The notes under the pieces were generated by a model. The model was not told the DNA's origin, made no database searches, and saw nothing but the letters and a program-made list of their open reading frames with translations. From Paraspadella gotoi (lineage: Eukaryota > Chaetognatha), in the NCBI GenBank assembly GCA_051294375.1, contig CM119270.1, positions 15,293,918-15,357,917 on the forward strand: a stretch of DNA of 64,000 bases, in the 5' to 3' direction. The position numbers and the translations under genes are program-made. Numbering within the stretch: position 1 is the first letter of the stretch; the number at the start of each line of letters is the position of its first letter. Positions 1-10,102 of this stretch are shown one piece after another.

Positions 1-66
1 GTATTTACTACTCTCTCTCTACTACTTTTAACCCCGCCTCGCACGCTCTCTACTCTCTCTCTCTCT

Positions 67-102
<36 letters not shown>

Positions 103-2080
103 TCATTTTTTGGCAATTTTATTCGAGATAAGAAAAAAGGAAAAAGGTCATGGGTTAACAAAAAAAGGAAAATCTTTCACCGAAGAAGAAAGAAAAGAAA
201 AGATAAAAAGAGAAAATAATTTTGGGGCAAAAAAAAAAAGAAAGAAAGAAAGAAAGAAAAAACTGGATTCCATCGGCGGAGGCCAATTTATTCCATCGCT
301 TTTTTCCTTTTTTGGTTATGACCGTAAATTGGAGAAAATGACTGGCGAAGGTCGGAAGGAGATGGAAGGAGATAGAAGAAGATGGAAGAAGATGGAAGGA
401 GAAATGGGAAGAGAGAGGGCGGTCAAGATTAAATCAGTGTATATGTTTTTATTAGCTAATAAATACCTTTAACTTTATTTAATAAGTGAATGTTATTTAA
501 AAATCATCTACATACATTATATTTTTTTCAACTTTGCTTGGTATCACGGAACAAACTCGGCAATTTAGTTCCAGAATACTTTCAATTTTAAGGAGATACG
601 TTTGACGTCGTTTGGCGATGAATATTCGTATATAAATACCATAATTTTTAAAATAGCTTTAGAATTATGTATATATCCTTTGAATTTTTTTTTGTTTGAA
701 AAAAAGGGAAAAAATCCCCCCCCAAGTTCCTCTTAAGTCTCGTCGAGTCCGTCAGTCCCTACATCTCTTTCTTTTTACCCAATGCTGAGTCCGTACATCC
801 GCCCATCGATACTGTCCGCCCCTCAGCCCGCCCCTTTCTGCCCGTCCCCGTCTCGCCAGCCCGTCGCCCCCGTTGCCCCCCCCCCTTCTCCTCATAATCC
901 ATCAAACGCGAAATCGGAGAAAAAAGAGAAACGAGGGACGAAGAGAGACAAAGAAGAATAAGGAAGGGAGAGGTGGCATGGTGGGAAAGTGGCACGGTGA
1001 GAAAGTGGCAGGGTGGCTTGAAGAGGAGACTAAGAAAAAAAATAAGTCGCGCAAACTCGAGAAAAAGGAATTTGCATTGAAAGGAGCGTAAAAATGAAAA
1101 CAGAAAGGGTGCCATATGTGATGGAACCGGGAATAAGGTTGCTGCAATTGCGTTTTTTTTTAGATTTTTAGAAAAGGTTTTTATTTATATAAATATTTAT
1201 GGTTATTGATAAGTGAGGAATTTTAAGCATTTTTGGGAAATAATAATAAATTTTGAAATTCTTAAATTCTTTTTGGATAAAATTTATTTTTTGCAAAGTT
1301 TTCTGAAATAATTTAATTTAATTCAAAAAAAGAATGCTTTCACTTTTGCAACAGGAATGAACCACTCTAATGAACACTGGGCAGCCCATGGCGTCAAAAA
1401 GACCGTAAAAGTGAAATGAGTCTCTTTTTTAACGGAGAAAAGATGGAATAGAAGGAGGAGGAGGAGGAGGCTAGAACGAGGAGGAGGAGAGGAGGAGGAG
1501 GAGGAAGAGGAATGAATAAAGAGAGGAGACAGTCAAGAAAAAAAATCAATATGGAGTAAATTCAGTTGGACACTGAAAAATTGAGAGAGAAATGGAAAAA
1601 AAATGTTGAAGATGGAAAGAAAAGAAATTAAGAAGGAAACTCACCCAAAGCGAGAAAAGCATCAAGAAAGAGGGGACGACATCGGTAAGTATGATGAGTA
1701 AGTTAAAAGTTGGAAAAGAAGCTGGTTTGTTTTGCAAGAAAGGCTAAGATTGAGCGTCTGAAGAGAGTTTTCTAAGGCAAATATTTTCGCCATCTTGAAT
1801 ACATAAGTAGATTAACTAAGAATTTAAAATATTTGATAATATTTTCAGTTTCACGAACAAAGAGGAACAGAACGAAAGAATAAAATAGTAGTGAAAAAAA
1901 TAATAATTAGATAATGTCTCATCTCATACGAGGTGATATTTTACAAAACAAAAAAAATATCATCAATGATTAGATATCATGAAATAAAAATAATTTATGA
2001 AAAGACTGAAAATGTTTTAACAATCTTTAACAAGTCGCTTTAGCAACGCAACAGTGAAAAAAAAATTAAAATATATATTG
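1..2080. other. Gene-free flank with simple repeats
   Basis: No coding region is supported here. It opens with a (CT)n tract at about 37-98, then purine-rich DNA around 220-260 and 340-420, a C-rich patch at 780-890, and a GGA-rich tract at about 1,455-1,515. The rest is AT-rich with many homopolymers. The open frames in it are Lys/Glu/Arg-rich or Ser/Phe/Leu-rich translations of these tracts and have no splice-site or codon support. Confidence 0.7.
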
Positions 2081-2081
2081 T

Positions 2082-2100
2082 GGCGGTATACTACACCGCC
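2082..2100. repeat. Short inverted repeat
   Basis: A six-base arm GGCGGT is followed after seven bases by its complement ACCGCC. It lies at the left edge of a 260-bp GC-richer segment (2,082-2,340) that differs in composition from the AT-rich flank. It could be a hairpin or the end of a degraded mobile element. No matching second terminus was found. Confidence 0.3.
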
Positions 2101-2632
2101 TCTGTCGCACGCATCGTTCAGTACAATCCATTGGCTCAGAGGGGAACACACCATCCCAGGCGTAGTGTTCGCTATCCAGCAGTCCTAACACTTCCCTCTG
2201 GCGTTGGCAAGCGAAGACCGCCTAGGTAACCGCGCCAGTGATGGAGGCGTCACTGAAGTCGGAAGCCCCCAAAGCCAACAGTGAGATGCCCCATCCCAGG
2301 CAACCCGGCTGTTGCATAATATTTCTATTTCCCCAAAGTGGACAAACGAATTCTTGTCGAAGAAAACAAAAAGAATTGGTTTCGCTCGCCAGGCTCTCAC
2401 CGTCGGCGCCGCCTGACGCGCGGCGGCGTGGCGAGGGCAGCTCCGGCAATGCTGGGGCGGCGCCGGAGTGGCAAAAGCGTCCGGCGTGGCGAAGGCAAGG
2501 AAGTTGTTTTGAATCTGTTCGCCTCGGATGATTTTAAAAAAACCTCTTTGAAGCAGAACCGCAACTGTCACTTTCTTGAGAAAGGGTCACGAGTTATCAA
2601 GGGTTTTTTGGGGGCGGTTGGTGAAAGGAGAG

Positions 2633-2686
<54 letters not shown>

Positions 2687-2829
2687 AAGAACCGAAAAGA
2701 AAGCGTTGACAAACTCGACCGTGTCGAAATTGTCATCGTCTCTCTCTCTCTCTCACTCGGTTTATAACCCTTCTCCTTATTTCTACTCTCTCTCTATCTC
2801 TTCGTCTCTCTCTCTCGTCGTCTCTCCTC

Positions 2830-4240
2830 ATGAACTCATCCAAAGGCTAAATCGAGGTCGTCGTTTTCCCCCGCCAAAGGTCGATTCACCTCGAAATCTT
2901 TCAAAACTCACTTCGTCGAATGAAGTGATGTTTATGGAGACGCAATCGACGGCGACGCTAACGACGACGATGAGAACGACGATGACGACGACGACGACGC
3001 AGTGGAAATCGTTTCGCAAGTTGCCATGTTTGAGCAACTTCAAGCTATATTTTTCAAGTTTTGTTCTATAACATCTCTAAAAACAACAAAAGTAACAACA
3101 ATAACAACTACTCAACAACAACAAAACTAACAATTAACAAAAAACACAAACAACAAAAACAAGGACAACAACTAAAACGACGACGAAAACAAATACCACA
3201 ATAGAAACAACAACAGCCACAGTTACGTCATTCATTGCACCCACAACATCCACGTCAACAACAACAACAACAACAATGTGACGACGAGAATCCAATTCGC
3301 TGACCCACGGACAGAATTTTAAAAGGGATCAAAACAAGAGGTGGCGACATCTCATTCAGAGCCATAACGACGACAACAACAACAACGACAACACGTGACC
3401 GAAACGCGAGAAAAAAAATTGAAACATTTGTGAAATTGACCTCGTTGTTGTTGTTGTTGTGAAACGGCCAAACGTGAGCATCGAGGCGCAGATGCGTGAA
3501 GGAAAGGAGGGGAAGATGCAGAGTTGGTTATTTCGTGAATGATCCTTGCTCGGTGCAATTGGTAAAAAATAAAAGGGATAAAAAGAGACATATTTCTTGT
3601 AACCGGCTAAACCAAACAAAATCTGTCCAAACTCAGGGGCCAGATAGCTTATTTATTGAATGAATGGATAATTTTAAATAAGTTGTACCAAATTTCATAG
3701 TGGCTAAATATAGATAACTTAGAAAAAATGACTTTCTTATTACGTCCATGCATTCCTAGATGATCACGTGACATCACAAGTATGATCATCACAATGTGCT
3801 TTTTGAAAGTTAATTCCGGCGATGTCTGGTATGTATTAATTAAAATAACTAAATCTGCGAATTGAGAGTATTTATATGTGGACAGTGTAATAGAAGTAAT
3901 AAATGATAGAGTAAGATAGTAATAAGTATTAGTATCCGGAGCGTGGCCATAGGGCATAGTACAAGGTATTATATTAGTGGCGGTGAGAATTTTCAAATTT
4001 TCATCGACCGCTTTCTGAAAACTGGGGTAAAATAAAGGATATAGAAACCTCGAGGCCGACACCACTTGGCTCGCTCAGGCGTTATCCGCCTCGAACTGAT
4101 AAGAGGCCTTTTCCTCCTCCACCCGATTGAGCCAAGGGATTCTCCGAGTCACTTCTTTTCTAACCTCTCCCGGGACTATTCTGACCTTTTATTTACTCCA
4201 CTGCATTATACCTTTTGCTTTATATTTCTTCTCTTCACTT
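2830..4240. other. Gene-free stretch with GAC and CAA-type repeats
   Basis: The stretch contains GAC-rich trinucleotides at 2,955-3,000 and a CAA/ACA-rich tract at 3,070-3,280, with GTT repeats at 3,440-3,460. The rest is mixed AT-rich sequence. No frame survives comparison with the equivalent part of copy 3 (15,640-17,500). I see no gene in it. Confidence 0.6.
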
Positions 4241-4253
4241 ACTCTACTGATCA

Positions 4254-4320
4254 GGTAGATAGTTCGGACTTCTAGCTCACCAGTGGCGACCGATGTGGGG
4301 CTCGATCCCAGGTCCCCAGG
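4254..4320 (+). repeat. Possible tRNA-derived SINE fragment
   Basis: The motif GGGCTCGATCCC near 4,297-4,310 resembles the polymerase III B box (GGTTCGANNCC). About 32 bases upstream lies TAGATAGTTCGG, a weak match to an A box. The spacing suits a tRNA-like head, but no cloverleaf can be drawn with confidence. The equivalent site in copy 3 (about 17,515-17,595) is badly degraded by indels. Confidence 0.2.
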
Positions 4321-4446
4321 AAACGATAAACGAAATAGAAAGTATTGAGACGGAGTATAGTTTTTTTTTCTCTCCCCTCTGTGAAAATTTTACTCCCCTT
4401 CTCTCCTTTTATACTCGCGTTTAGACTGACTCACTCGATCCTCGAT

Positions 4447-4715
4447 AATTTGGAAATTCTCCAGCTCTCTGATTGGCCCTGACCCTGAGTTTTTGGACAT
4501 TCCCCAGCTCTCTGATTGGCCCTGAGAATTTGGAAATTCTCCCGCTCTTTGATTGGCCNNNNNNNNNNNNNNNNNNNNNNNNNGTGACCCTGAGTATTTA
4601 AAAATTTCCAGCTGTCTGATTAGCCCTGAGGATTTGGAAATTCTCCACCGCTCTCTGAATTGGCCTAGAGCCAGAGTTTTGGGACTTCTCGCAGCTCTCT
4701 GATTGGCCCTTAAAA
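4447..4715. repeat. CCAAT-box minisatellite (about 40-bp unit)
   Basis: About six units of roughly 40 bp each carry GATTGGCC, the reverse of a CCAAT box, next to CAGCTCTCT and TTTGGAAATTCTCC. Copies of ATTGGCC start at 4,472, 4,515, 4,552, 4,659 and 4,702, with a degenerate ATTAGCC at 4,619. A 25-N gap (4,559-4,583) interrupts the array. A CT-rich stretch and an AT-rich TATATTCATTC follow at 4,759-4,770. CCAAT boxes bind NF-Y in animals. Whether this array does is inference. Confidence 0.7.
4559..4583. other. Assembly gap of 25 N
   Basis: A run of exactly 25 N inside the CCAAT minisatellite. Runs of the same length occur at 42,352, 54,777 and 57,960. A fixed short gap length is what some gap-closing programs leave when two extended flanks do not meet. 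Confidence 0.9.
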
Positions 4716-5282
4716 TTTCCAGACCTCTCCCTCCTCTCTCTCGCTCCCCCTCCTCTCCTTATATTCATTCTCCAGTCCAGAAACAGATGTTTTTCTCATT
4801 TCTCAGTTTTGCCATTTTCGTCTCTCCTGATAAAATATTATGCTCGCCACTTTCTCAATAACTAGCGTTCCCTCAGTTTTTATTTGACTGTCTTGTTCTG
4901 GTCAGCCAATTTTTTACCGGTACTTTTTCGGCCAACTGCGATTTATTTGTGATCAAAACCGCAATTATTTTCGTTTTCAATTAATTCATGAACAACATGT
5001 TGAAACTCTCAGTTTTACGATTTTTTGATTGCCTATAATTATTATTAAACTATTAAATTGTTTGAACCAATTTCGTCCTTATTTCTTCTTAAAAAGTAAT
5101 CCTAGAACTCATCACGTTAAAACCCTTTGGACGGGCGACTTTTTAAAGCTAAAATTTCACAAAGCGTGAAGACAAAAAGTTCTTAAGAGTAAAAAACTAG
5201 ATAAACTGCTTAGTGGATTTTGGGCGTTTAAAATAATAAAAAAGAAATGACCTCGAAAACTGAAAAATTCGGTTGAATACGT

Positions 5283-5530
5283 TGATATCGGTGAGCTAAT
5301 GTCATTTAACGTAATTTTTGTTATGAAGAACTGAAAAATATCACAAAAAACATCAACAGACAAAAACAAAACAAACACAAACAAATCAATGAGAAAATTC
5401 CTGTTTGAAGAGAAACCAAAAGAACTTCATTGACGAATCTATTTCTGGTTCTTTGAAAATTAAAGATGAGGGGCTGAGTGTAACGAAACTCGACTCCGTA
5501 CAACCAAGAACTTCTGGAAAAGGAGCGAGC
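5283..5530 (+). pseudogene. Locus A exon 1, copy 1 (frame broken)
   Basis: This is the copy-1 equivalent of the open frame at 9,694-9,945. The stretch encoding NFIDESISGSLKIKDEGLS is intact at about 5,426-5,482. One-base losses upstream and downstream move the rest out of frame, so the shared ending LLEKERALFF seen in copy 2 is lost. The breaks are single indels in A/T runs, so they are better explained by sequencing error than by decay of a gene. Confidence 0.4.
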
Positions 5531-5581
5531 TCTCTTTTTTTAATTTCTGTTCAAAACACACAGAGAGAGAAGAAGAGAGAG

Positions 5582-5615
<34 letters not shown>

Positions 5616-5707
5616 CAAAGAATCTCTTCGCACAATAACTTTTAATTTCTTTTATTTTTTATGCTTTCACTTCTGTTTATAATTTTAAATATTACAATTT
5701 GCTTCAG

Positions 5708-5896
5708 GTGCTGAGAAGTATTACAAAAAACCTTGCAGAACATGCAACAAAATACAACAAAATCCTTTCAGATAATGGCAACAAACTTTCAAATCTTAAA
5801 AATAACAAACCGCGGGAATTTTCCTTACAAAAAAAAAGAAAGAATAAAAGAAAAAAAAGAGATTTAAAGCTAAAAGAGAAAAACGCTAGAGGATAA
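5708..5896 (+). CDS. Locus A terminal exon, copy 1 (basic-tailed coiled coil)
   Basis: The exon follows an acceptor with an AT/pyrimidine-rich lead-in ending in TTGCTTCAG. It is open for 62 codons from VLRSITKNLAEHATKYNKIL to a TAA. The N-terminal half has the polar, heptad-like look of a coiled coil. The C-terminal half is strongly basic (KKRKNKRKKR), like a nuclear localisation signal. Copy 2 (10,103-10,313) and copy 3 (19,321-19,580) keep the same acceptor position but shift frame at different homopolymers. The family is not recognised. The upstream partner exon is probably the one at about 5,283-5,530, but its donor is not identifiable, so the join is inferred. Confidence 0.4.
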   Translation: MLRSITKNLAEHATKYNKILSDNGNKLSNLKNNKPREFSLQKKRKNKRKKRDLKLKEKNARG

Positions 5897-5930
5897 TGGC
5901 CGCTATTTGTTGAGGAAAGGGCTCAACTTC

Positions 5931-5963
5931 CAATTCGTATGAACTTCAATTTTAAGAGAGAAG

Positions 5964-5999
<36 letters not shown>

Positions 6000-6000
6000 T
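5931..6000. repeat. (GA)n microsatellite
   Basis: Imperfect GA dinucleotides lie immediately after the locus A terminal exon. The same tract is present at 10,350-10,390, with a 10-N gap inside, and at 19,645-19,682. It makes a usable anchor for aligning the three copies. Confidence 0.8.
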
Positions 6001-6059
6001 TGAAATTTTAGGGTGTTTTGAAAAACGTGGAGAGTATTAATTAAGTAAAAGGAGGGCAA

Positions 6060-7070
6060 TAAATCAAGAAAAGGTGAAGAAGGAGGAGAAACTAGGAAAT
6101 ATTGGGTCGGAGGCTGAAAGTGGAGACAGAGAGGAGAAAGAGGGAGACGTGGGAGGAGGGAGAGAACGAAGATGAGAGGAAGAGAAAAGAGGAGAGGAAA
6201 ATACAGGAGAGGAGAGGAAAAGAAGAAGGGAGAAGAAAGAAAACCAAAAACATAGAAAAGAAAAGAAAAAAAAAGAAAAGAAAGTCATCGTTTGTCGGAA
6301 AGGGAGAGAGGTAAGAGCACGAAAGAAAGGATAGAAGAGAAAAAGCGAACGAAAAGCACAAGAGCGAATCGGTCGGAAAGGTAAAAGGATTTGTGTTCAG
6401 CGAAGGAAGAACCATCAACGGATGGCGAGACGAGACCAAAGGGATTTTAAATGAGCTCCGAAATATGCGCGGTCAAAAGTTAAGTATGATGTCGATCTTT
6501 TTGCCTTCACATTAAAAATAATTTTCTTTCCTTCTTTAATTTCGATCAGATTCTTGTTTCTTTTTTTTGGGCTTTTGTTCAGGCAGACTCGTCTGGCATT
6601 CTCTTTGTCATCTTTTTATTCCAACTGCAAAGCGATCTATTCTTAGATATGATTTTAAATGAGATGGATTCTCTCAATCTCATTTACACTATTGTAGCAG
6701 CGTTTAATAATTTTAATTCTAGAATCGAATATCTAGTGTACGTTTAGGTAGAGAGGCATTTTTCCCTCATTAAACAACGCATCGTTCATTTTCTCTTTGC
6801 TAACCTCCGTTTCTGGTTAACATGCTTTTCTTGTTATGTAATGAACTTCAGCTTCTTTCATTCTTCTTTTCACTTTCTTTTCAGAATTCTTCACGTCAAC
6901 AATCGGTACTCGTCCACTAACTCATAAGTTACTCCTGCTTTCGTTAACTCTTTTGCGCCCTCTCCCTTCACCTTCCTACCTCTATTCTTTTTCCAACGCG
7001 CTCCCCTCCTCCCTCTCGTTCCATCCTCCCCCCCACCTCCCACCTCCCCACTCCCCTTCGTCTTCAATTA
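6060..7070. other. Purine-rich tract then AT-rich spacer
   Basis: Bases 6,075-6,330 are almost pure A/G on the plus strand and give Arg/Lys/Glu-rich frames that I regard as translated low complexity. A short more normal frame at about 6,385-6,470 (GFVFSEGRTINGW...) is lost in the other copies. From 6,480 the sequence is AT-rich, turning C-rich at 6,950-7,060 just before the locus B acceptor. No gene is supported. Confidence 0.5.
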
Positions 7071-7073
7071 CAG

Positions 7074-7188
7074 TTAATAGACTTTGAAGGATGAAAATCC
7101 GACAGTTTGACGCCGGAAACGAGTTCGCGGCCGAAAAAGATCCTCTTCTTTTCTCGGGTGAAGTCCGCTAGGCTCACCCTTTGTCGAG
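7074..7188 (+). CDS. Locus B exon 1, copy 1
   Basis: The exon lies between an acceptor (TTCAATTACAG, ending 7,073) and a strong donor (GTCGAG|GTAAGT, at 7,189). An ATG at 7,091 is a plausible start. From it copy 1 reads MKIRQFDAGNEFAAEKDPLL and stops before the donor. The same exon in copy 2 (11,536-11,634) is open right up to the donor. Both splice sites are conserved between copies 1 and 2, while the frame between them differs by indels. The exon boundaries are therefore better supported than the protein sequence. The product is not recognised. Confidence 0.4.
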
Positions 7189-7297
7189 GTAAGTTTTTCT
7201 CCGTTGGCGCTCTGCTTGCGCGCTTAAACTAAATCCTCTTCGAATTGTTTTATCCCTGAAAGAACCTCGCTCTCCGTTTATCTATCTCCCTCCTCTC

Positions 7298-7299
<2 letters not shown>

Positions 7300-7332
<33 letters not shown>

Positions 7333-7460
7333 TCTATCTCTCTTCTCTCTCTCTCCTCTCTCCCGTCTCTCCTCTCTCTCTCTCTCCTCTCTTGCTCCCT
7401 CTCTCTCCTCTCTCTCTCTTCTCCTCTCTCTCTCTCTCTCCTCTCCCTCTCTTTCGCGGG
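7300..7460. repeat. (CT)n tract in locus B intron
   Basis: About 150 bp of nearly pure CTCTCT follow shortly after the exon 1 donor. Copies lie at 11,740-12,055 and 21,085-21,370, each of a different length. This is the expected behaviour of an unstable dinucleotide or of noisy reads. Confidence 0.85.
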
Positions 7461-7561
7461 TGACTCGTTTTTCTCGACCCTCGAAATCCGCGCAACGAAA
7501 TCCTCCTCATCGATTTCCGTCCTTCTCGAGTCAAACAGAAAGGTCTTTTCACCTTTCGCTG

Positions 7562-7965
7562 TGTGCGTCGTCGTCGTCGTCGTCGTCGTCGTCCGTTCGT
7601 CTTCGTCGCCATCACATCGCATCGTCTTCGTCGTGATTCATCGTCGTCATAATCTTCATCGCATCATCGTCGTCGTCTTCGTCGTTGGTTCATTGAGCGT
7701 CGTCGCTTTCGTCTCGTCCCTCATACTTCGATAAAACATCATTGTTCATGCGTCGTCGTCGTCTTCGTCGCATCATCGTCATGCGTCTCGTCGTGATTCA
7801 TCGTCGTCGTCTTCGTCGCCGTCGTCGTCGTCGTCCTCGTCTTTGTCGTCCTAGTTTTCGTCGCCGTCGTCGTCTCACTCGTCTTCGTCTTCGTTCATCG
7901 TCGTCGTCCTCGTCGTCGTCTCGTCGTCGTCCGCTCGTCGTCGTCCTCACTGACGTCGTCATCGA
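7562..7965. repeat. (TCG)n/(CGT)n trinucleotide tract
   Basis: A long imperfect TCG/CGT repeat with scattered ATC and TTC variants. Equivalent tracts lie at 12,170-12,545 and 21,465-21,880. Its frames translate as poly-Arg, poly-Ser or poly-Val and shift between copies, so I do not call a protein. It sits in the intron between the locus B exons. Confidence 0.85.
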
Positions 7966-8423
7966 TGTGTTTTTTTTTATGTCTGTTTATTATTTCTGTT
8001 GTTTTTTTCTGTGTTTTTGTTTTTTATTTTGGTGTTATCCGTGTTTTCGGATTTTTAATCATGAAAGAATTGTCGAAACTTCGAGGAAATTCGGTTTTAC
8101 TAATAATGAGGAACGACTAAGTATTAGTATAAATTATCTAAACGTGCCCCTTTTAAAAAAAAACGAACTGGGAACATCAAATTCTTATTCTTTTTTTTTT
8201 TTGAGAAAAAAGTATTAAACGAATCAGAAAATATAATAATACAATATACAAATTAAATTAGAATAATCATCTTTGATCTCCCAACAAATGCAAGTTTTGC
8301 AAAAGGAGTTTAACTCACCCAGTTTTAAAAAGTAAAAATCCTCAACCTTCTCTGCCTTACCCTCTCATCTCTGCAACTTTTTCCCCTCACCTCGACTCTT
8401 CTTCCCCCCCCCAAACAAAACAG

Positions 8424-8585
8424 GAGATTACCTTCGGCGTCGGATTCGGTTTTTGGAAATTTGGAGAGAAAATGGAGGAATTAAACTCAGATATCAGTAT
8501 TCAAATCTCAAATCGAGAATCTCTCTTCTTCGCACAAACGGTTGTGATATCCCTCCCTTCGAAAGAAAACTCAATGGCAAAGTGA
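8424..8585 (+). CDS. Locus B exon 2, copy 1 (terminal exon)
   Basis: An acceptor (CCCCCAAACAAAACAG, ending 8,423) opens a 54-codon frame that begins EITFGVGFGFWKFGEKMEEL, contains ESLFFAQTVVISLP and ends NSMAK followed by TGA at 8,583. The exon starts in phase 0. Exon 1 in its best copy ends in phase 0, so the two can be joined directly across an intron of about 1.2 kb. Copies at 13,000-13,165 and 22,355-22,516 share the acceptor and the first 12 codons, then drift by indels. The alternating hydrophobic pattern suggests a folded beta-rich piece. The family is unknown. Confidence 0.45.
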   Translation, partial: EITFGVGFGFWKFGEKMEELNSDISIQISNRESLFFAQTVVISLPSKENSMAK

Positions 8586-8608
8586 AATCATCAATCAATC
8601 ATCATAAG

Positions 8609-8643
<35 letters not shown>

Positions 8644-8645
8644 CT

Positions 8646-8676
<31 letters not shown>

Positions 8677-9225
8677 CTCTCTCCTCTCTCGATTACGAAA
8701 TTTTTGTCTCTTGTTTTTTTAAGTTAAGCTAAACTTCACTCCTATACTTCTCTCTCTCCCTCCATTCTCTCTCTGTCTCTGAATCTCTCTCTCTGACTTT
8801 CACCGCATTTCTTCGCACACATACTCTCTATCTCTTTCCTCTCTCTCTCCTCGGCTCTCTCTCTCTATCTCTCTCTCTCTCACTCTTTTTCTCTTGTTTT
8901 TAAGTCTACAGACTTCACCATATAGCTTTGCTTTCTCCGCTCATTCTCTCTCTGTCTTCTGAATCTCTCTCTCTGACCTCATCGCATTCCTTTTACAAAG
9001 CACACTCACAACACAAACACACACACACCACACACAACACACACATCTCTCTCTTCCTCTCCTCCACTCCACATCTTCTGGAATCTCTCTCTCTTCGCAA
9101 ACAATCTCTCTCTCCCACACAATTCTCTCTCTCCCCTCTCTCTCTCTTCGTTTTCTGTCTCTCTCTCTCTTATTTTCCCTCTCTCTCTCTCCTCCTTCCT
9201 CTCTCCTCTCCTTCTCTCTCTCCTC
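8586..9225. repeat. CT and CA microsatellite block
   Basis: After the locus B stop codon the sequence is CT-rich (8,611-8,690, 8,750-8,885, 9,040-9,225) with an (AC)n island at 9,005-9,045. The same order of tracts occurs at 22,535-23,090. The end of this block is where copy 1 joins copy 2. Confidence 0.8.
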
Positions 9226-9693
9226 TCTGATAAATATTATGCCTCGCCACTTTCTCAATAACTCGTTCCCTCAGTTTTTATTTGACTAGTCTTTTACTGG
9301 TTAGCCAACTTTTTTACTCGGTATTTTTTCTGGCCAACTCGAATTGTACTTGTGATACAAAACCGCAATTATTTTCGTTTTTCAATTTAATTCATGAACA
9401 ATGTTGAAACTCTCGTTTTACGATTTTTTTGATTGCCTATAATTATTATTAAATATTAAATTGTTCTGAACCAATTTCGTCCTTATTTCTTCTTAAAAAG
9501 TATTCTAGAACTCACGTTAAAACCCTTTGGACGGGCGACTTTTCAAAGCTAAAATTTCACAAGCGTGAAGACAAAAAGTTCTTAAGAGTAAAACTAGATA
9601 ACTGCTTATGAGGATTTTGGCGTTTAAAAAATAATAAAAAGAAATGACCTCGAAAACTGAAAAATCGGTTGAATACGTGATATCGGTGAGCTA

Positions 9694-9945
9694 ATGTCAT
9701 TTAACGTAAATTTTGTTATCGAAGAACTGAAAAATATCAACAAAAAACATCAAACAGACAAAAACAAACAAACACAAACAAAAATCAATGAGAAAATTCT
9801 AGTTGAAGAAGAAACGCAAAAGAACTTCATTGACGAATCTATTTCTGGTTCTTTGAAAATTAAAGATGAGGGGCTGAGTGTAACGAAACTCGAACTCCGT
9901 ACAACCAAAGAACTTCTGGAAAAGGAGCGAGCTCTCTTTTTTTAA
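9694..9945 (+). CDS. Locus A exon 1, copy 2 (charged, helical)
   Basis: An 83-codon frame starts at ATG 9,694 and ends at TAA 9,943-9,945. It is Lys/Glu/Thr-rich with a likely helical pattern (NVNFVIEELKNI, ILVEEETQKNF, TKELLEKERALFF). Copies 1 and 3 carry the same DNA with indels. A second possible start (MTSKTEKSVEYVIS) just upstream, at about 9,642, ends at a donor-like GTGAGC, so the true gene structure may differ. The partner exon downstream would be 10,103-10,313. The family is not recognised. Confidence 0.4.
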   Translation: MSFNVNFVIEELKNINKKHQTDKNKQTQTKINEKILVEEETQKNFIDESISGSLKIKDEGLSVTKLELRTTKELLEKERALFF

Positions 9946-9958
9946 TTTCTGTTCCGAA

Positions 9959-9962
<4 letters not shown>

Positions 9963-10009
<47 letters not shown>
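9963..10009. repeat. (GA)n microsatellite
   Basis: A perfect or near-perfect GA repeat follows the locus A exon 1 frame. The counterpart in copy 1 (5,563-5,612) is interrupted, and the one in copy 3 (19,100-19,210) is more degenerate. Confidence 0.85.
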
Positions 10010-10014
<5 letters not shown>

Positions 10015-10102
10015 AGAATCTCTCGGCACAATAACTTTTTATTTTTTTTATTTTTTATCTTTCACTTTCTGTTTATAATTTAAATATTACAATTTGCTTC
10101 AG

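Larger units (their letters stand above)
2620..9225. repeat. Locus copy 1 of 3 (about 9-kb unit)
   Basis: This segment matches 15,235-23,000 along its length, and 9,226-13,300 matches its 4,825-8,700 part. Shared landmarks are the GA tract, a CAA-rich stretch (3,070-3,280), a CCAAT minisatellite (4,447-4,715), locus A (5,283-5,896), a purine-rich tract (6,060-6,330), locus B (7,074-8,585) and TCG repeats. Copy 1 ends inside a CT/CA microsatellite, where the sequence jumps back to a point equivalent to 4,825. Differences between copies are mostly one-base indels and homopolymer length changes. True tandem repeats would also differ by substitutions, so an assembly artefact is the favoured reading. 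Confidence 0.85.

Noticed and set aside
7742-8218. Arg/Ser-rich open frame that resembles an RS-domain or protamine-like protein
   Set aside because: It is a translation of the (TCG)n/(CGT)n repeat. The frame changes in the other two copies (12,170-12,545 and 21,465-21,880).
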